Shown here: piece by piece, positions 8,073 to 16,083 of the stretch
Position numbering within the stretch: the stretch's first letter is position 1
Layout of the letters: each line of letters opens with the position of its first letter
Origin: a virus
IMG/VR virus record: IMGVR_UViG_3300033233_001247
Location: 1 to 35,883 of that record
DNA length: 35,883 bases
Reading direction: 5' to 3' (one strand)
Translations under genes and position numbers: made by a program
Notes under the pieces: generated by a model
The model's input: only the letters and a program-made list of their open reading frames with translations
Database searches by the model: none
What the model was told of the DNA's origin: nothing

Positions 8073-8234
8073 CTAGATCGCGCCGGACCAGGTCCGCCGG
8101 TCGTGCCAGCGGATCGCGAGCATCACCGGCGCGGTGGCGACCCAGAACGGCCAGCACGACGCGGCGACGACGGCAGCGAAGAACAGCGGGGCGAGCGGAC
8201 TGGCCGGGGTGGCCGATGAGGGGGAGGTGCGCAT
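8073..8234 (-). CDS. Small membrane protein in lysis cassette
   Basis: A 53-residue protein (MRTSPSSATPASP...) with a hydrophobic stretch from about residue 14 to 42, enough for one long or two short membrane spans. It lies between the endolysin and a spanin-like gene, so an accessory holin, antiholin or lysis role is possible. The frame is also open from a GTG at 8276, which would add 14 residues. That GTG lies next to the 12-bp-period repeat at 8277-8300. No clear ribosome binding site decides between the two starts. Confidence 0.5.
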   Translation of the reverse strand: MRTSPSSATPASPLAPLFFAAVVAASCWPFWVATAPVMLAIRWHDRRTWSGAI

Positions 8235-8276
8235 ACCGTTATCTGTCCAGCGATCGCCCGACCTCAGAGCTATCAC

Positions 8277-8300
8277 GTGCGCATGACCGTGCGCAATCTC
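8277..8300. repeat. Second copy of the 12-bp-period GTGCGCA motif
   Basis: GTGCGCATGACC is followed directly by GTGCGCAATCTC, so two copies of GTGCGCA sit 12 bases apart as at 1582-1614. It occupies the short gap between the spanin-like gene ending at 8299 and the small membrane protein gene. A related single GTGCGCATG box does not occur elsewhere as a tandem in this window, as far as I could see. Confidence 0.6.
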
Positions 8301-8796
8301 AGTTCAGGAGGATGGCACCGGCGAGAGCGCTCGCCGCCACCGCCGCGACACCCCAGCCGAGCCACGTCGTCCAACTCGTCGACCGCGCGTGCTGGTACTT
8401 GTCGTCGAGGTCCAGGTAGCGCGTGCGCTCCTCCGCGAGCGACTTGGAGAGCGTGCCGATCAGCACCTCGCGGCTGTCGAGCGCGTCGTCCAGCGCCTCG
8501 GCTCGAGCGCGCTCGGCGTCGCGTTGCTCGGCGAGCGCCTTGACCTCGGCGCGCCGGAGCACGAGCTCGGCATCCGCGTCGGCCACCGTTTTCCAGTCGT
8601 CGAGGAACTGGTAGCCGCAGATCTCGCCGACGCTCGGCACCACGAACACCCGGCACGTCGGCACGATCTGGGTGACGTACGGATCGCCGGCGTCCTCAGC
8701 GGATCCCGTGCCGCTGCCGGCGCCAGGATCAGCGAGCGCCGGGGTCGACGTCGCGCCAAGAGCGGATGCGATCAACAGCACGACGATCCCGCGCAT
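8299..8796 (-). CDS. Exported coiled-coil protein with C-terminal membrane anchor (spanin-like)
   Basis: A 165-residue protein. Residues 1-22 are a typical Sec signal peptide ending ALA before DPGAG, and no lipobox cysteine is present. Cysteines at 48 and 60 could form a disulfide in the periplasm. Residues about 70-138 are a charged, alanine-rich coiled coil, and residues 145-163 form a C-terminal membrane segment. The ATG at 8796 has AGGAG seven bases upstream. Its first 68 bases overlap the end of the preceding membrane gene in another frame, as Rz and Rz1 genes do. The topology resembles a one-protein spanin but lacks the lipid anchor. The function is inferred from layout. Confidence 0.7.
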   Translation of the reverse strand: MRGIVVLLIASALGATSTPALADPGAGSGTGSAEDAGDPYVTQIVPTCRVFVVPSVGEICGYQFLDDWKTVADADAELVLRRAEVKALAEQRDAERARAEALDDALDSREVLIGTLSKSLAEERTRYLDLDDKYQHARSTSWTTWLGWGVAAVAASALAGAILLN

Positions 8797-9124
8797 ACTT
8801 GTCTCCTGCGGCGGCGAGGTCCCGCCCCGCCTGTTCGGCGCGCGCCTTGGCCGCGTCGGCCTCAGCGCGCAGGGCAGTCACCTCGGTGTCGCTGGCGGCG
8901 ACCGCGGCGGCGTCGCGGTGCTCGCGCTCCTCCGTCTCGCGGACGACTTTCTCGTGTCGCAGCCGGGCGAGCTCGCCGCTGTGGCGCCAGAGCACGAATG
9001 CGCCGACGGCGAGACCGACGATCGCGAGCAGGGCGCCGAGGATCCACGCCAGCCACGAGCCGCCGGCGCGCTTGTCCTCCCCGGCGCTGATCTTGTCGGC
9101 GACCTGGCGGAGGAGCGACGTCAT
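8729..9124 (-). CDS. Inner-membrane spanin (Rz)-like coiled-coil protein
   Basis: A 131-residue protein with a short cytoplasmic N-terminus, one membrane segment at about 24-46 (WLAWILGALLAIVGLAVGAF) and a long charged coiled coil to the C-terminus. This is the layout of i-spanins, which join the inner and outer membranes for the last lysis step in Gram-negative hosts. The ATG at 9124 overlaps the preceding stop (ATGA), and its 3' end overlaps the next gene by 68 bases. The assignment rests on topology and gene overlap, since spanins share little sequence. A general membrane-anchored coiled-coil protein is the alternative. Confidence 0.65.
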   Translation of the reverse strand: MTSLLRQVADKISAGEDKRAGGSWLAWILGALLAIVGLAVGAFVLWRHSGELARLRHEKVVRETEEREHRDAAAVAASDTEVTALRAEADAAKARAEQAGRDLAAAGDKYARDRRAVDRIRSWRDVDPGAR

Positions 9125-9729
9125 CGCAGCGGGACGGGCTTGAGCGGTGGCGGGCTGCCGCTGAACAAGGCACGGAGCCCCTCGTAGCCGCCGATCGCGG
9201 CGAGGGCGACCATCGCCGCGCTCTCCAGCATCCGCAGGCTCAGGGCGTCGCCCGGCGACATGGCGAGCAGCCCGTGCCCTAGGCCGCCGAGGAAGGCCAG
9301 CGCGAGCACGAGGACGGCGCCGCCGCGGCGGGTGCGGAACCACGCGGGCAGCGGGATCTTGAAGTTGAGGAGCGGCACAGGCGTCGCGCTGTAGGTGCGC
9401 AAGGCGTACACGATCAGCGACAGCGCCGCGCCGGCCACGAGCTTCCACGCGCCCGGTCCGCCGTGCGTCACCGCGTCGTACGCGACCCGCAGCCATCCCG
9501 CAGCATCGGCCTGGGTCGCCTCGTCGCCGGTGCCGGCGTGTGCGATCGCGGGCGCGAACAGGGCGAGGACGGCGTACAGGAGCGCGAGCAGGACCGCGGT
9601 CGCGGCCAGGAACAGCCCGAGCGTGAGCAGTGCGCGATCGAAGTAGGTGCGCCGGCGGTGCGCGGCGAACGCGTTGGCGATGCTGTCGGGGTCGGTCGGC
9701 TCGAAGTGCTGTCGGATGGTGGTGTCCAC
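9121..9729 (-). CDS. Multi-pass membrane protein, holin candidate
   Basis: A 202-residue protein (from GTG 9729) with four hydrophobic segments: about residues 33-62, 97-115, 136-156 and 168-190. It lies in the lysis region directly before the spanin-like pair, so it may be the holin that lets the endolysin out, though holins are usually shorter. The start at 9729 is preferred because AAGGAG lies six bases upstream. A GTG at 9765 overlaps the previous stop (GTGA), as is common in this genome, and would add 12 residues (MIGSLLPDKEST). It could also be a structural membrane protein of unknown role. Confidence 0.6.
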   Translation of the reverse strand: MDTTIRQHFEPTDPDSIANAFAAHRRRTYFDRALLTLGLFLAATAVLLALLYAVLALFAPAIAHAGTGDEATQADAAGWLRVAYDAVTHGGPGAWKLVAGAALSLIVYALRTYSATPVPLLNFKIPLPAWFRTRRGGAVLVLALAFLGGLGHGLLAMSPGDALSLRMLESAAMVALAAIGGYEGLRALFSGSPPPLKPVPLR

Positions 9730-9761
9730 GGTGCTCTCCTTGTCGGGTAGCAACGACCCTA

Positions 9762-9971
9762 TCACTTGACCGCAGCCGTGCGCATCGTTTCGATTCGCGT
9801 CACCAGCGTGTCGTCGTCCTCGACCGGTTCGAGCACGATCCCGCCGGCGCCGAGCTCGCCGCTGTCGAGCGAGTCGAGCAGGTTCTCGACCCGGCTGATC
9901 GCCTCGTGCATCGCTGTGCGCGTGCGCGTGCGCTCGGTCTTGATGATGGCGGTGGCGGTGGCCTCTGGCAT
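9762..9971 (-). CDS. Small hypothetical protein
   Basis: A 69-residue acidic protein with a predicted amphipathic helix (HEAISRVENLLDSLDSGELG). Near the N-terminus there is a run of arginine-threonine pairs, encoded by a GTGCGC tandem on the plus strand near 9917-9934. The ATG at 9971 follows GGGAGGGG at good spacing. No family is recognised. It lies between two membrane-protein genes of the lysis region. Confidence 0.6.
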   Translation of the reverse strand: MPEATATAIIKTERTRTRTAMHEAISRVENLLDSLDSGELGAGGIVLEPVEDDDTLVTRIETMRTAAVK

Positions 9972-9983
9972 CGTCCCCTCCCC

Positions 9984-10412
9984 CTACTTGATCTTGTCCG
10001 TGAGCGACTGGACGGCCTTGACGGCGGCGGTGGCCAGCGTTCGAGTCTCGGCCTCGACCTCGCGCTGCGCCTCCAGGAGCTCCTGGTAGCGATCGTCGTG
10101 CGCCTTGCGTTGCTCGGCGAGCATGGTGAGCGTCTGGGCGTGGTTCTCCTGGACGAGCTCGAGGAGCTTGTCGTGGAGGGCGATCGCGGCTTTCTCGCGC
10201 TCGGCGAGCAGCGCCTCTTTCCCCGCGATCTGCGCTTCCTTGGTGGCGATGAGTTGATCGGTGCGCGCCTGCGCGTCGGCGCGATCCTTGGTGCGCTCGC
10301 CGAAGATCCAGCGGCCGACGAACGCGAGGGCGCTGAGGAGCGCGGTCACGATGATCGCGATCAGCGGCCAGTTGTCGCCGCCGCCGCCCGTGCTGGATGG
10401 CGGTTGCTGCAT
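9984..10412 (-). CDS. Membrane-anchored coiled-coil protein
   Basis: A 142-residue protein with a short glycine-rich N-terminus, one membrane segment at about 15-37 (WPLIAIIVTALLSALAFVG) and a continuous coiled coil from about 40 to the end. The layout matches an inner-membrane spanin, making it a second candidate besides the gene at 8729-9124. A role in superinfection exclusion or in virion or lysis timing is equally possible. The ATG shares a base with the preceding stop (TGATG), so it is translationally coupled to the beta-helix gene. Confidence 0.65.
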   Translation of the reverse strand: MQQPPSSTGGGGDNWPLIAIIVTALLSALAFVGRWIFGERTKDRADAQARTDQLIATKEAQIAGKEALLAEREKAAIALHDKLLELVQENHAQTLTMLAEQRKAHDDRYQELLEAQREVEAETRTLATAAVKAVQSLTDKIK

Positions 10413-11719
10413 CACGAGGCTCGAACGAGCTGGGTGGTGTCGGTGAACGGGAGCTGGGCGTAGCTCTTGACCCCGGCCGAGCCGACGCGGACGTCGCCGG
10501 CGCCGCCGGTGACAGTGGTGGAGACGCCGACGCATTTGACCTGGGTGCCGTCGTGGATGTCGATCCCGACGTCGACGTTGGTGCCCACGACTTGCTGGAC
10601 CAGGATGTAGCCCGGTCCCTCGGTGTACACGCCCTGGCTCGCGCCGTTGATCTTCGTCTGCCGGACCCGCCCGTGGTTGCCGCCGCGGTAGGTGACGCCC
10701 GGGCAGGCCGCGCCGCTGCCGTCGGTCTTGGGCGAGATGATGTCGCACGAGTCGATCGAGAACCCGCCGCCCCTGGTGAAGTCGATGTAGTGCCCGAGCG
10801 GGTCGCAATTCTCGAACACGCTCTGACCGAAGAACTGGCCGCCGGCCTCGTGCATGCGCATCCCGAGCGCGCGGAAGTAGCTCTGCTGGATCGTCAGCTT
10901 GACGTCCTCGCCCGCAAAGAACCCGTCGTGGATGTAGCTCGCGTAGATCGTCGCGCTCGGTGACCCCTCGATGCTCCACCCCTGGATGTCGCAGAGCTCG
11001 AGGTTGAGCCGGCAGCGGCGCGACAGGAGCGAGATCCCGAACAGGTTGTTCGTCTTGAGGAACTTGATTCCCGAAAACGCGACGTCGCAGGGCGTGTCGA
11101 GCAGCGCGATGTAGTTGTAGGTCTCGGCGAGGTCGCCGAGCGCGAGCGTCGCCGTCTGGTCGAGCACCTGGACCGGCGCGGTGAAGCCGGCCGGCGCCGA
11201 CACGTAGACCTGGCTGTTGGGCCCAGCGGTGTTCGAGACGATGACGCCGGCCTCGCCGAGCTGCGAGCCGCGGACGAGTTTGCCGCGCAGAGCGTTCAGC
11301 GTGAAGTTGTTCGAGGTCGTGAGGGTGCAGAGCCCGTTGGTGGCATCCGATGCGGTGCCGGTGACGACGAGCGTGGCGAACACCGACGGCGTCGCGAACA
11401 CGGTGATCGGCGCCAGGGCAAGCTGCTGGAGGAACGCGCCGGAGCCGTCGATCAGCGTGTCGGTCGGCAGCGTCGACACCTTGGGCGGCATGAACCACCG
11501 CGCGCCGCCGGCGATGTCGGAGATGCCGGTGATGTCGATGCGCCACCGCGCGTCGTCGATCACGCTGGGGATACGGTCGAGCGCGCCGAGCAGGGTGGCG
11601 AGCGGCGCAGCCACGTCGCCCCGCGCGCCGTCGTTGCCGCCCGGGCGCACCACGAGCGTCTTGACCGGCAGCGGCCGAGCTCGCGGCGCCCGCGTGTTGC
11701 CGACGTGCGAGCCGCTCAC
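10412..11719 (-). CDS. Beta-helix tail spike / fibre-like protein
   Basis: A 435-residue protein read from a GTG at 11719 that overlaps the previous stop (GTGA). The middle and C-terminal parts show many short beta-strand turns with repeated N, D and G positions (for example NLELCDIQGWSIEGS, QSVFENCDPLGHYIDF, FSIDSCDIISPK). This is the pattern of right-handed parallel beta-helix proteins such as pectate-lyase-like tailspikes. These proteins bind and often cut surface polysaccharides. No catalytic residues can be assigned by eye. It lies next to other probable fibre genes at the distal end of the tail block. The open frame extends upstream, but that part is an arginine-rich shadow. Confidence 0.7.
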   Translation of the reverse strand: MSGSHVGNTRAPRARPLPVKTLVVRPGGNDGARGDVAAPLATLLGALDRIPSVIDDARWRIDITGISDIAGGARWFMPPKVSTLPTDTLIDGSGAFLQQLALAPITVFATPSVFATLVVTGTASDATNGLCTLTTSNNFTLNALRGKLVRGSQLGEAGVIVSNTAGPNSQVYVSAPAGFTAPVQVLDQTATLALGDLAETYNYIALLDTPCDVAFSGIKFLKTNNLFGISLLSRRCRLNLELCDIQGWSIEGSPSATIYASYIHDGFFAGEDVKLTIQQSYFRALGMRMHEAGGQFFGQSVFENCDPLGHYIDFTRGGGFSIDSCDIISPKTDGSGAACPGVTYRGGNHGRVRQTKINGASQGVYTEGPGYILVQQVVGTNVDVGIDIHDGTQVKCVGVSTTVTGGAGDVRVGSAGVKSYAQLPFTDTTQLVRAS

Positions 11720-12453
11720 GCGCGATCCCGGAGAAAGAGATTGACCGTGGTGCCGGCGACCAGCGCGCCGCCAGCGCTGCACTGGAGGATCAGCGTGGTC
11801 TGGGTCTGGAACGCCGGATCGCTCTCGAGGTCGGCGGTGGGCGCCTCGGCGAACGGCAGCGCGCACACCTCGGCCTCGGCGATGAACGAGGCGTCCCGCA
11901 TGCCGGTGCCGGGGATGGTAACGACGTCGCTCGGGCCGGTCGCGCTCCACGTCCACACGAACGAGCGCTCACGCTGGTCCTGGGTCGCGGCGAGGTCGCC
12001 GGGAACGGTCGGCGCTGGCGGCGTGCCGGTCGGCGCCGCCATCGAGTCGCCGAGGAGCCACCGGCCCGGGTAGACCACCACGCTGTGGCCGGTCGGGCGC
12101 GTGACCTGGACATCCCAGGCGAGCGCCATCGCGGGCAGGAACCGGGTGTCGAGCCCGGGCACCACCAGATCGTACTTACCGCGCCCGCGCGCCGCGGCCT
12201 TGGCGGCGGAGCGCTCGACGATCTTGCGGGCGCCGCGCACGCCGCGCTCGAACGGCGTGCGCGCCGTGAGCACCATGGAGTCCGCGCCGCCGATGTCGAG
12301 ATCGACCGGGCTGCCGAGCGGGTTGACCAGGTCGATCTTGAACGTGACGTCCTCGCCGCGGGTGATGGCGAGAGCTCGGCGCGGTCGCGCCGGAACCCAG
12401 CCGGCCCACGGCCGAGCTCCGTCGTCGAGCACCGCGACCAGGTCGATGAACAC
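11716..12453 (-). CDS. Distal tail protein with BppU/Ig-like N-terminus
   Basis: A 245-residue protein from a GTG at 12453. Residues about 30-140 resemble the N-terminal beta-sandwich of baseplate upper or fibre-base proteins: RGEDVTFKIDLVNPLGSPVD, then a strand SMVLTARTPF and later WDVQVTRPTGHS. The C-terminal part is beta-rich (TQTTLILQCSAGGALVAG) and may be a second sandwich. It is probably a structural protein that links fibres to the baseplate. Its neighbours are the beta-helix protein and the PKD-like protein. The family call is tentative. Confidence 0.6.
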   Translation of the reverse strand: MFIDLVAVLDDGARPWAGWVPARPRRALAITRGEDVTFKIDLVNPLGSPVDLDIGGADSMVLTARTPFERGVRGARKIVERSAAKAAARGRGKYDLVVPGLDTRFLPAMALAWDVQVTRPTGHSVVVYPGRWLLGDSMAAPTGTPPAPTVPGDLAATQDQRERSFVWTWSATGPSDVVTIPGTGMRDASFIAEAEVCALPFAEAPTADLESDPAFQTQTTLILQCSAGGALVAGTTVNLFLRDRA

Positions 12454-12491
12454 GCGACGACGGTATCAGGCCGTGGTCAGCGAGCGCCAGA

Positions 12492-13712
12492 TCACGCCTT
12501 GGCCTCGAGCGCCGGGATGTAGTCGATCGAGATGATGCCGACCCGCAGGGCCGCGGCATTGCCGGTGAACTCGCAATAGAGCCCCGTCTCGGCCGTCATC
12601 TCGGTGGCGGTCACCGCAGGCATCGTCTCGGTCACCCAGGCCGCCGCCGGGTTGGTGATGCTGTGCGCAGCGATGTTGGTGGCGACGCCGGCGTGGAACG
12701 CCAGGAAGTTGATCGAGGTGAAGTCGGCGACGCCGTTGCCGTACCGCTCGAACCGGATGCCGGTGATCTTGTCGCCCTTGTTCACGTCGAACGCCATCAC
12801 GAACGCGCCGGCGCCGGTCGACTCGAGCCACCCACCGCCAGCGATCAGCCATGAGCCGCCGAACGTGCGCCCGGCCGGGTGACAGTGGCGGGTGTCGACG
12901 CCCTTGCGGACGCGGTGGCCCTCGACCACCCAGCGGAAGTTGCCGCCGGAGACCTGGACGACGCGCCCGATCGCGCGCGGGTAGGTGCCGGGGGTGAGCG
13001 CGGGGAGGCCCGCGTTGCTCACAAACACCGGATCGTTCAGCGCCGGCGCGCCGGCGACGGTGAGCTCGCTGAGCCCGTACACGCGGACGATCGCCACCTC
13101 GCCGACATTGATCGCGGTGCCGTCGGGCGATGCCACGACGACGCCGAGCGTGCCGGTCACGTGGTAGGCGGTGGTGCCGAGCGACGCGGTCGCGCCGGGC
13201 AGCCGCTCCTCGCCTGGGAGGCCGGTCTTGATCGTGTTCTGGTCGTGGATCTTCACGACCGTCCCGACCGCCAGCGCGCCGCCGCCGGTGTTCACGCACG
13301 CGATCAGGTTGCCGTCGGTCGCGCCGGTGAGTGCGTGGGTGGCGAGCCGGTTGAGCGCCTTAGCCCAGCCGCGCACGCCGTCGCTTTCGAGGAGCTCGCC
13401 CGCCGCCGGCTCGCGCTCGAACGTCCGCAGGTGCCGGATCCCGACGATCGCGTAGCCGACTTTCTCGTCGGCCGCGGCGGCGTTGACGACGAGCCGCAGC
13501 CGATACGTGCCCTCTTTCTTGGGCGTGAAGGTCGGGTTCTCGATCGCCGGGTTCGACAGCGCGTCCGCGGCGCCCTCGGGCTGGTCCGTGATCGTCCAGG
13601 CGTAGGTCGACTCGCCGCCGATGTCCGCGTTCGAGAGCTGGACGATCGTGTTGATCGGCAGGTTGTCGTTGCTGCCGGCGACGGCGTTGATCTCGATGAC
13701 GGCCTGGGGCAT
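12492..13712 (-). CDS. Distal tail structural protein with PKD-like N-terminal domain
   Basis: A 406-residue protein. The N-terminal ~100 residues look like a PKD/Ig-like domain, with STYAWTITDQPEG followed by NPTFTPKKEGTYRLRLVVN. This is the usual W-x-W-T strand, then the T-F-T-P and G-T-Y-x-x-x-L strands. The rest is beta-rich and alternates small residues. The C-terminal ~130 residues form a separate all-beta region. PKD domains in virions usually contact sugars or extend fibres. The ATG at 13712 has GAGGAG seven bases upstream. The exact role is unknown. Confidence 0.65.
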   Translation of the reverse strand: MPQAVIEINAVAGSNDNLPINTIVQLSNADIGGESTYAWTITDQPEGAADALSNPAIENPTFTPKKEGTYRLRLVVNAAAADEKVGYAIVGIRHLRTFEREPAAGELLESDGVRGWAKALNRLATHALTGATDGNLIACVNTGGGALAVGTVVKIHDQNTIKTGLPGEERLPGATASLGTTAYHVTGTLGVVVASPDGTAINVGEVAIVRVYGLSELTVAGAPALNDPVFVSNAGLPALTPGTYPRAIGRVVQVSGGNFRWVVEGHRVRKGVDTRHCHPAGRTFGGSWLIAGGGWLESTGAGAFVMAFDVNKGDKITGIRFERYGNGVADFTSINFLAFHAGVATNIAAHSITNPAAAWVTETMPAVTATEMTAETGLYCEFTGNAAALRVGIISIDYIPALEAKA

Positions 13713-13723
13713 GGCTCAGCTCC

Positions 13724-14887
13724 TCAGTGGTACGCGATGTCGATCGTCGCGTGGAACCGCAGGCTCTCGAGGTCGACATCGACGATCGAGGTGACACCGG
13801 CGGTTTGCTTCACCGGGGTCACCTCGGCGACCACGAGCTTCTGGCCGGTGGCGACCTTGGTGGCCGGCGTCGCGGTGAGCAGGTTGCCCTTGTGGAAGCC
13901 GTTGGCGACGTCGACGGGAAGCTGGGAGACGCCCATCGGGCAGACGATCAGATCGTTCGTCGGGCAGGCCACCGAGACGTTGATCGCGGCCTTGGTGGCC
14001 TCGCCAGCGACGGCGTAGAGGTAGTGCCGCCCGCGCGTCGAATCGACCGGCTGCACCGCCATCCGCACGCCGGGCGGCGCATTGATGTCCTCGATGGTCA
14101 CGGTCTGGCCGCCGCCGCCGCCGTTCCAGGCGACCAGGTAGCTCATCGAGCACCGGACCGAGCCGTAGAGGCCGGCGATCTTGCGACGGTCCACCACAAC
14201 GTCCTCGTCGATGCTCGCGACCGCGCTGCCGACGAGCACCTCGGCGATCTTGATGTATCCGGCGGTGGTCGCTGGCGCGACGCCGGGGTTGGCCGGCGTG
14301 CCGGTCTTGTAGGAGATCGCCGCGGTGCTGGGCGCCGGGTCCGCCACGGTGCCGGTGAGCCCGTCGAGCTTGAACGAGAGCGTCTTGTAGAAGTTGTGCG
14401 GGTCGAAGTTGCCGCTCGTGGTGTTCAGTTGCTTGCGCGCCTCGGCGTCGACGAGCGCGCGGGTGGCCTTGACCTCGATGATGTCGATGCGGCTGTTCGG
14501 CCCGGCGGGCGCGGCCGGCACCGCGAACAGGAACCCGCTCTGGAGGACGAGGGGCTTGTAGTTGGCGAGATCGTCGACGCCGAGGAAGTCGGGCGAGCCG
14601 ATGTCGGTCGGCACGTCGCCGGGGAGGTACTGGAGGCCGAGTCCGGCGCGCAGGTTGACCTCCATCGCCGCCGGCGAGCTCGGGTAGACCCGGAAGCTCT
14701 GGCCCATGAACACGTCGCCAGGCGCGAGCACGTGCGAGGTGTTCGACGTCCGACCGCCGAGCATCTGCTCGAGGGTGGCGCGCAGCGCGCGATCGAGCTG
14801 GGCCTCGACGCGGTTCCAGTCGTCGGACACTGGCCGCTCGCGCTGGCCGAAATTCACGCGGTCGAAGGGGGCGTCAGCCATCGTCAT
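13724..14887 (-). CDS. Baseplate/fibre-associated structural protein
   Basis: A 387-residue protein whose start overlaps the previous stop (ATGA). The N-terminal ~45 residues are helical and charged (FGQRERPVSDDWNRVEAQLD), a plausible attachment or trimer segment. The rest is beta-rich with a tract of five glycines near residue 258. No enzyme motif is visible. It sits between the second baseplate-J-like protein and the PKD-like protein, so it is probably a structural part of the tail tip. An ATG two codons downstream is an alternative start. Confidence 0.6.
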   Translation of the reverse strand: MTMADAPFDRVNFGQRERPVSDDWNRVEAQLDRALRATLEQMLGGRTSNTSHVLAPGDVFMGQSFRVYPSSPAAMEVNLRAGLGLQYLPGDVPTDIGSPDFLGVDDLANYKPLVLQSGFLFAVPAAPAGPNSRIDIIEVKATRALVDAEARKQLNTTSGNFDPHNFYKTLSFKLDGLTGTVADPAPSTAAISYKTGTPANPGVAPATTAGYIKIAEVLVGSAVASIDEDVVVDRRKIAGLYGSVRCSMSYLVAWNGGGGGQTVTIEDINAPPGVRMAVQPVDSTRGRHYLYAVAGEATKAAINVSVACPTNDLIVCPMGVSQLPVDVANGFHKGNLLTATPATKVATGQKLVVAEVTPVKQTAGVTSIVDVDLESLRFHATIDIAYH

Positions 14888-16080
14888 TCTCCTCGGGCAT
14901 GGATCACGGCGGTCACGCCGTGCGCCTTGGTCGTGTCGAGCAGGTTCCAGAGTCGCAGATGCAGAGCGTCGAGCGCGAGATCCACCCCGTCATACGCGCA
15001 CCCGCTGATGATCAGGGCCGCGTCGTCGGGGATGTCGGACGCCGGGTGGGCGCGTCGGCCGAGCGTGGTGGTGAGCGCCGCGGCGGTGTCGGCGGTGTCG
15101 TCGAGCGCGAAGCTGTGATCGTCGACGCACGGGAAGCTCGGGATCTCGAGGATGAACGCGCCCTCCAAGATGGCGCGATCGTAGAGGCGGTTGCGGATTG
15201 GCGACGCCGGGCGGGGATCGTCGAACGCGAACAGGTTCTGATCGTACTCGGGCTGGAACGGGTAGGTCGCGTCCGGCGCGTCGTAGCACTCCTGGAAACG
15301 ATGCGACCAGGTCTCCACGAGGTACCAGTCGGCATCGGTGTAGCCGAGGCCCTTCATGAAGCGATCGACCTGGCGCCGCACCGCCGCCGGCGTGACGACG
15401 TCAGGCACCGTGCGGATGCGCAGCGAGTAGACCGGATCGGCCTCGCCCGCGATCCGCGTGAGGTCGCGCTCGGCGCCGTACAGGTCGAGCGCGGCCTCGG
15501 ACCCGCCAGTCGCGTCGTCGTACTGTCCGACGCTGATCGACGTGTCGCCGAACGGCGGGTCGTAGAGAGGGAGCTCGATCGTGTCGATCTCGCCCGGCAT
15601 CGTCTCGGCGCTCGGCACGTTGTGCGGGCCGAGCACGTCGTACTCGTGGCCGTAGCCGATCGACTCGACGCCGACGGTGTACGGCCCCGTCTGGCCGACG
15701 TCGAAGAACACGTCGGTCAGGACGCGGAACAGCGCGCCGTTGCTGGTCGCCTTGACCAGCGTCCCGGCCTTCACCGTCACCGCGCCGGCGGCGCTGTTCG
15801 GGCGCACGAACACCACCTGACAGGTCGCGCGCGCGGGGCCGTGCGCGCTCGAGATGTAGCTCGCGCACTCGAACCGGCCGACCGCCAGCGAGACGCGCTC
15901 CCACATTTTGGCGTAGCCGCGGAGGAGCTCCCAGCCGTCCTCCTCGCCGGTCATGATCGGATCGAGCCAATTGGCCGCCATCACGCGCGGGATCACCGCG
16001 AGCAGAACCTCCTGCGACAGGAAGGTCGGATCGCAGTCCTCCATGAACGGAGGCGGTCCAGGGATGACGATGACTGGCAT
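14884..16080 (-). CDS. Second baseplate-J-like protein
   Basis: A 398-residue protein. A central barrel-like section (AAGAVTVKAGTLVKATSNGA, then FRVLTDVFFDVG) matches the pattern of baseplate J proteins, where a VxxPAGTxVxxxDG strand is followed by FxTxxDxxF. After it comes a helix-rich stretch with ERDLTRIAGEADPVYSLRIR, similar to the conserved D-x-x-x-R-x-R of J proteins, and then a divergent C-terminus. It immediately follows the clear J protein, with a gap of three bases. It probably forms another layer of the baseplate wedge, as gp6- and gp53-like proteins do. The similarity is by eye. Confidence 0.65.
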   Translation of the reverse strand: MPVIVIPGPPPFMEDCDPTFLSQEVLLAVIPRVMAANWLDPIMTGEEDGWELLRGYAKMWERVSLAVGRFECASYISSAHGPARATCQVVFVRPNSAAGAVTVKAGTLVKATSNGALFRVLTDVFFDVGQTGPYTVGVESIGYGHEYDVLGPHNVPSAETMPGEIDTIELPLYDPPFGDTSISVGQYDDATGGSEAALDLYGAERDLTRIAGEADPVYSLRIRTVPDVVTPAAVRRQVDRFMKGLGYTDADWYLVETWSHRFQECYDAPDATYPFQPEYDQNLFAFDDPRPASPIRNRLYDRAILEGAFILEIPSFPCVDDHSFALDDTADTAAALTTTLGRRAHPASDIPDDAALIISGCAYDGVDLALDALHLRLWNLLDTTKAHGVTAVIHARGE

Positions 16081-16083
16081 GGG

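Noticed and set aside
7850-8100. Extension of the terminal hypothetical gene upstream across the endolysin
   Set aside because: The sequence before GTG 7160 in that frame is arginine-rich and covers the endolysin fully, so the short form is used.
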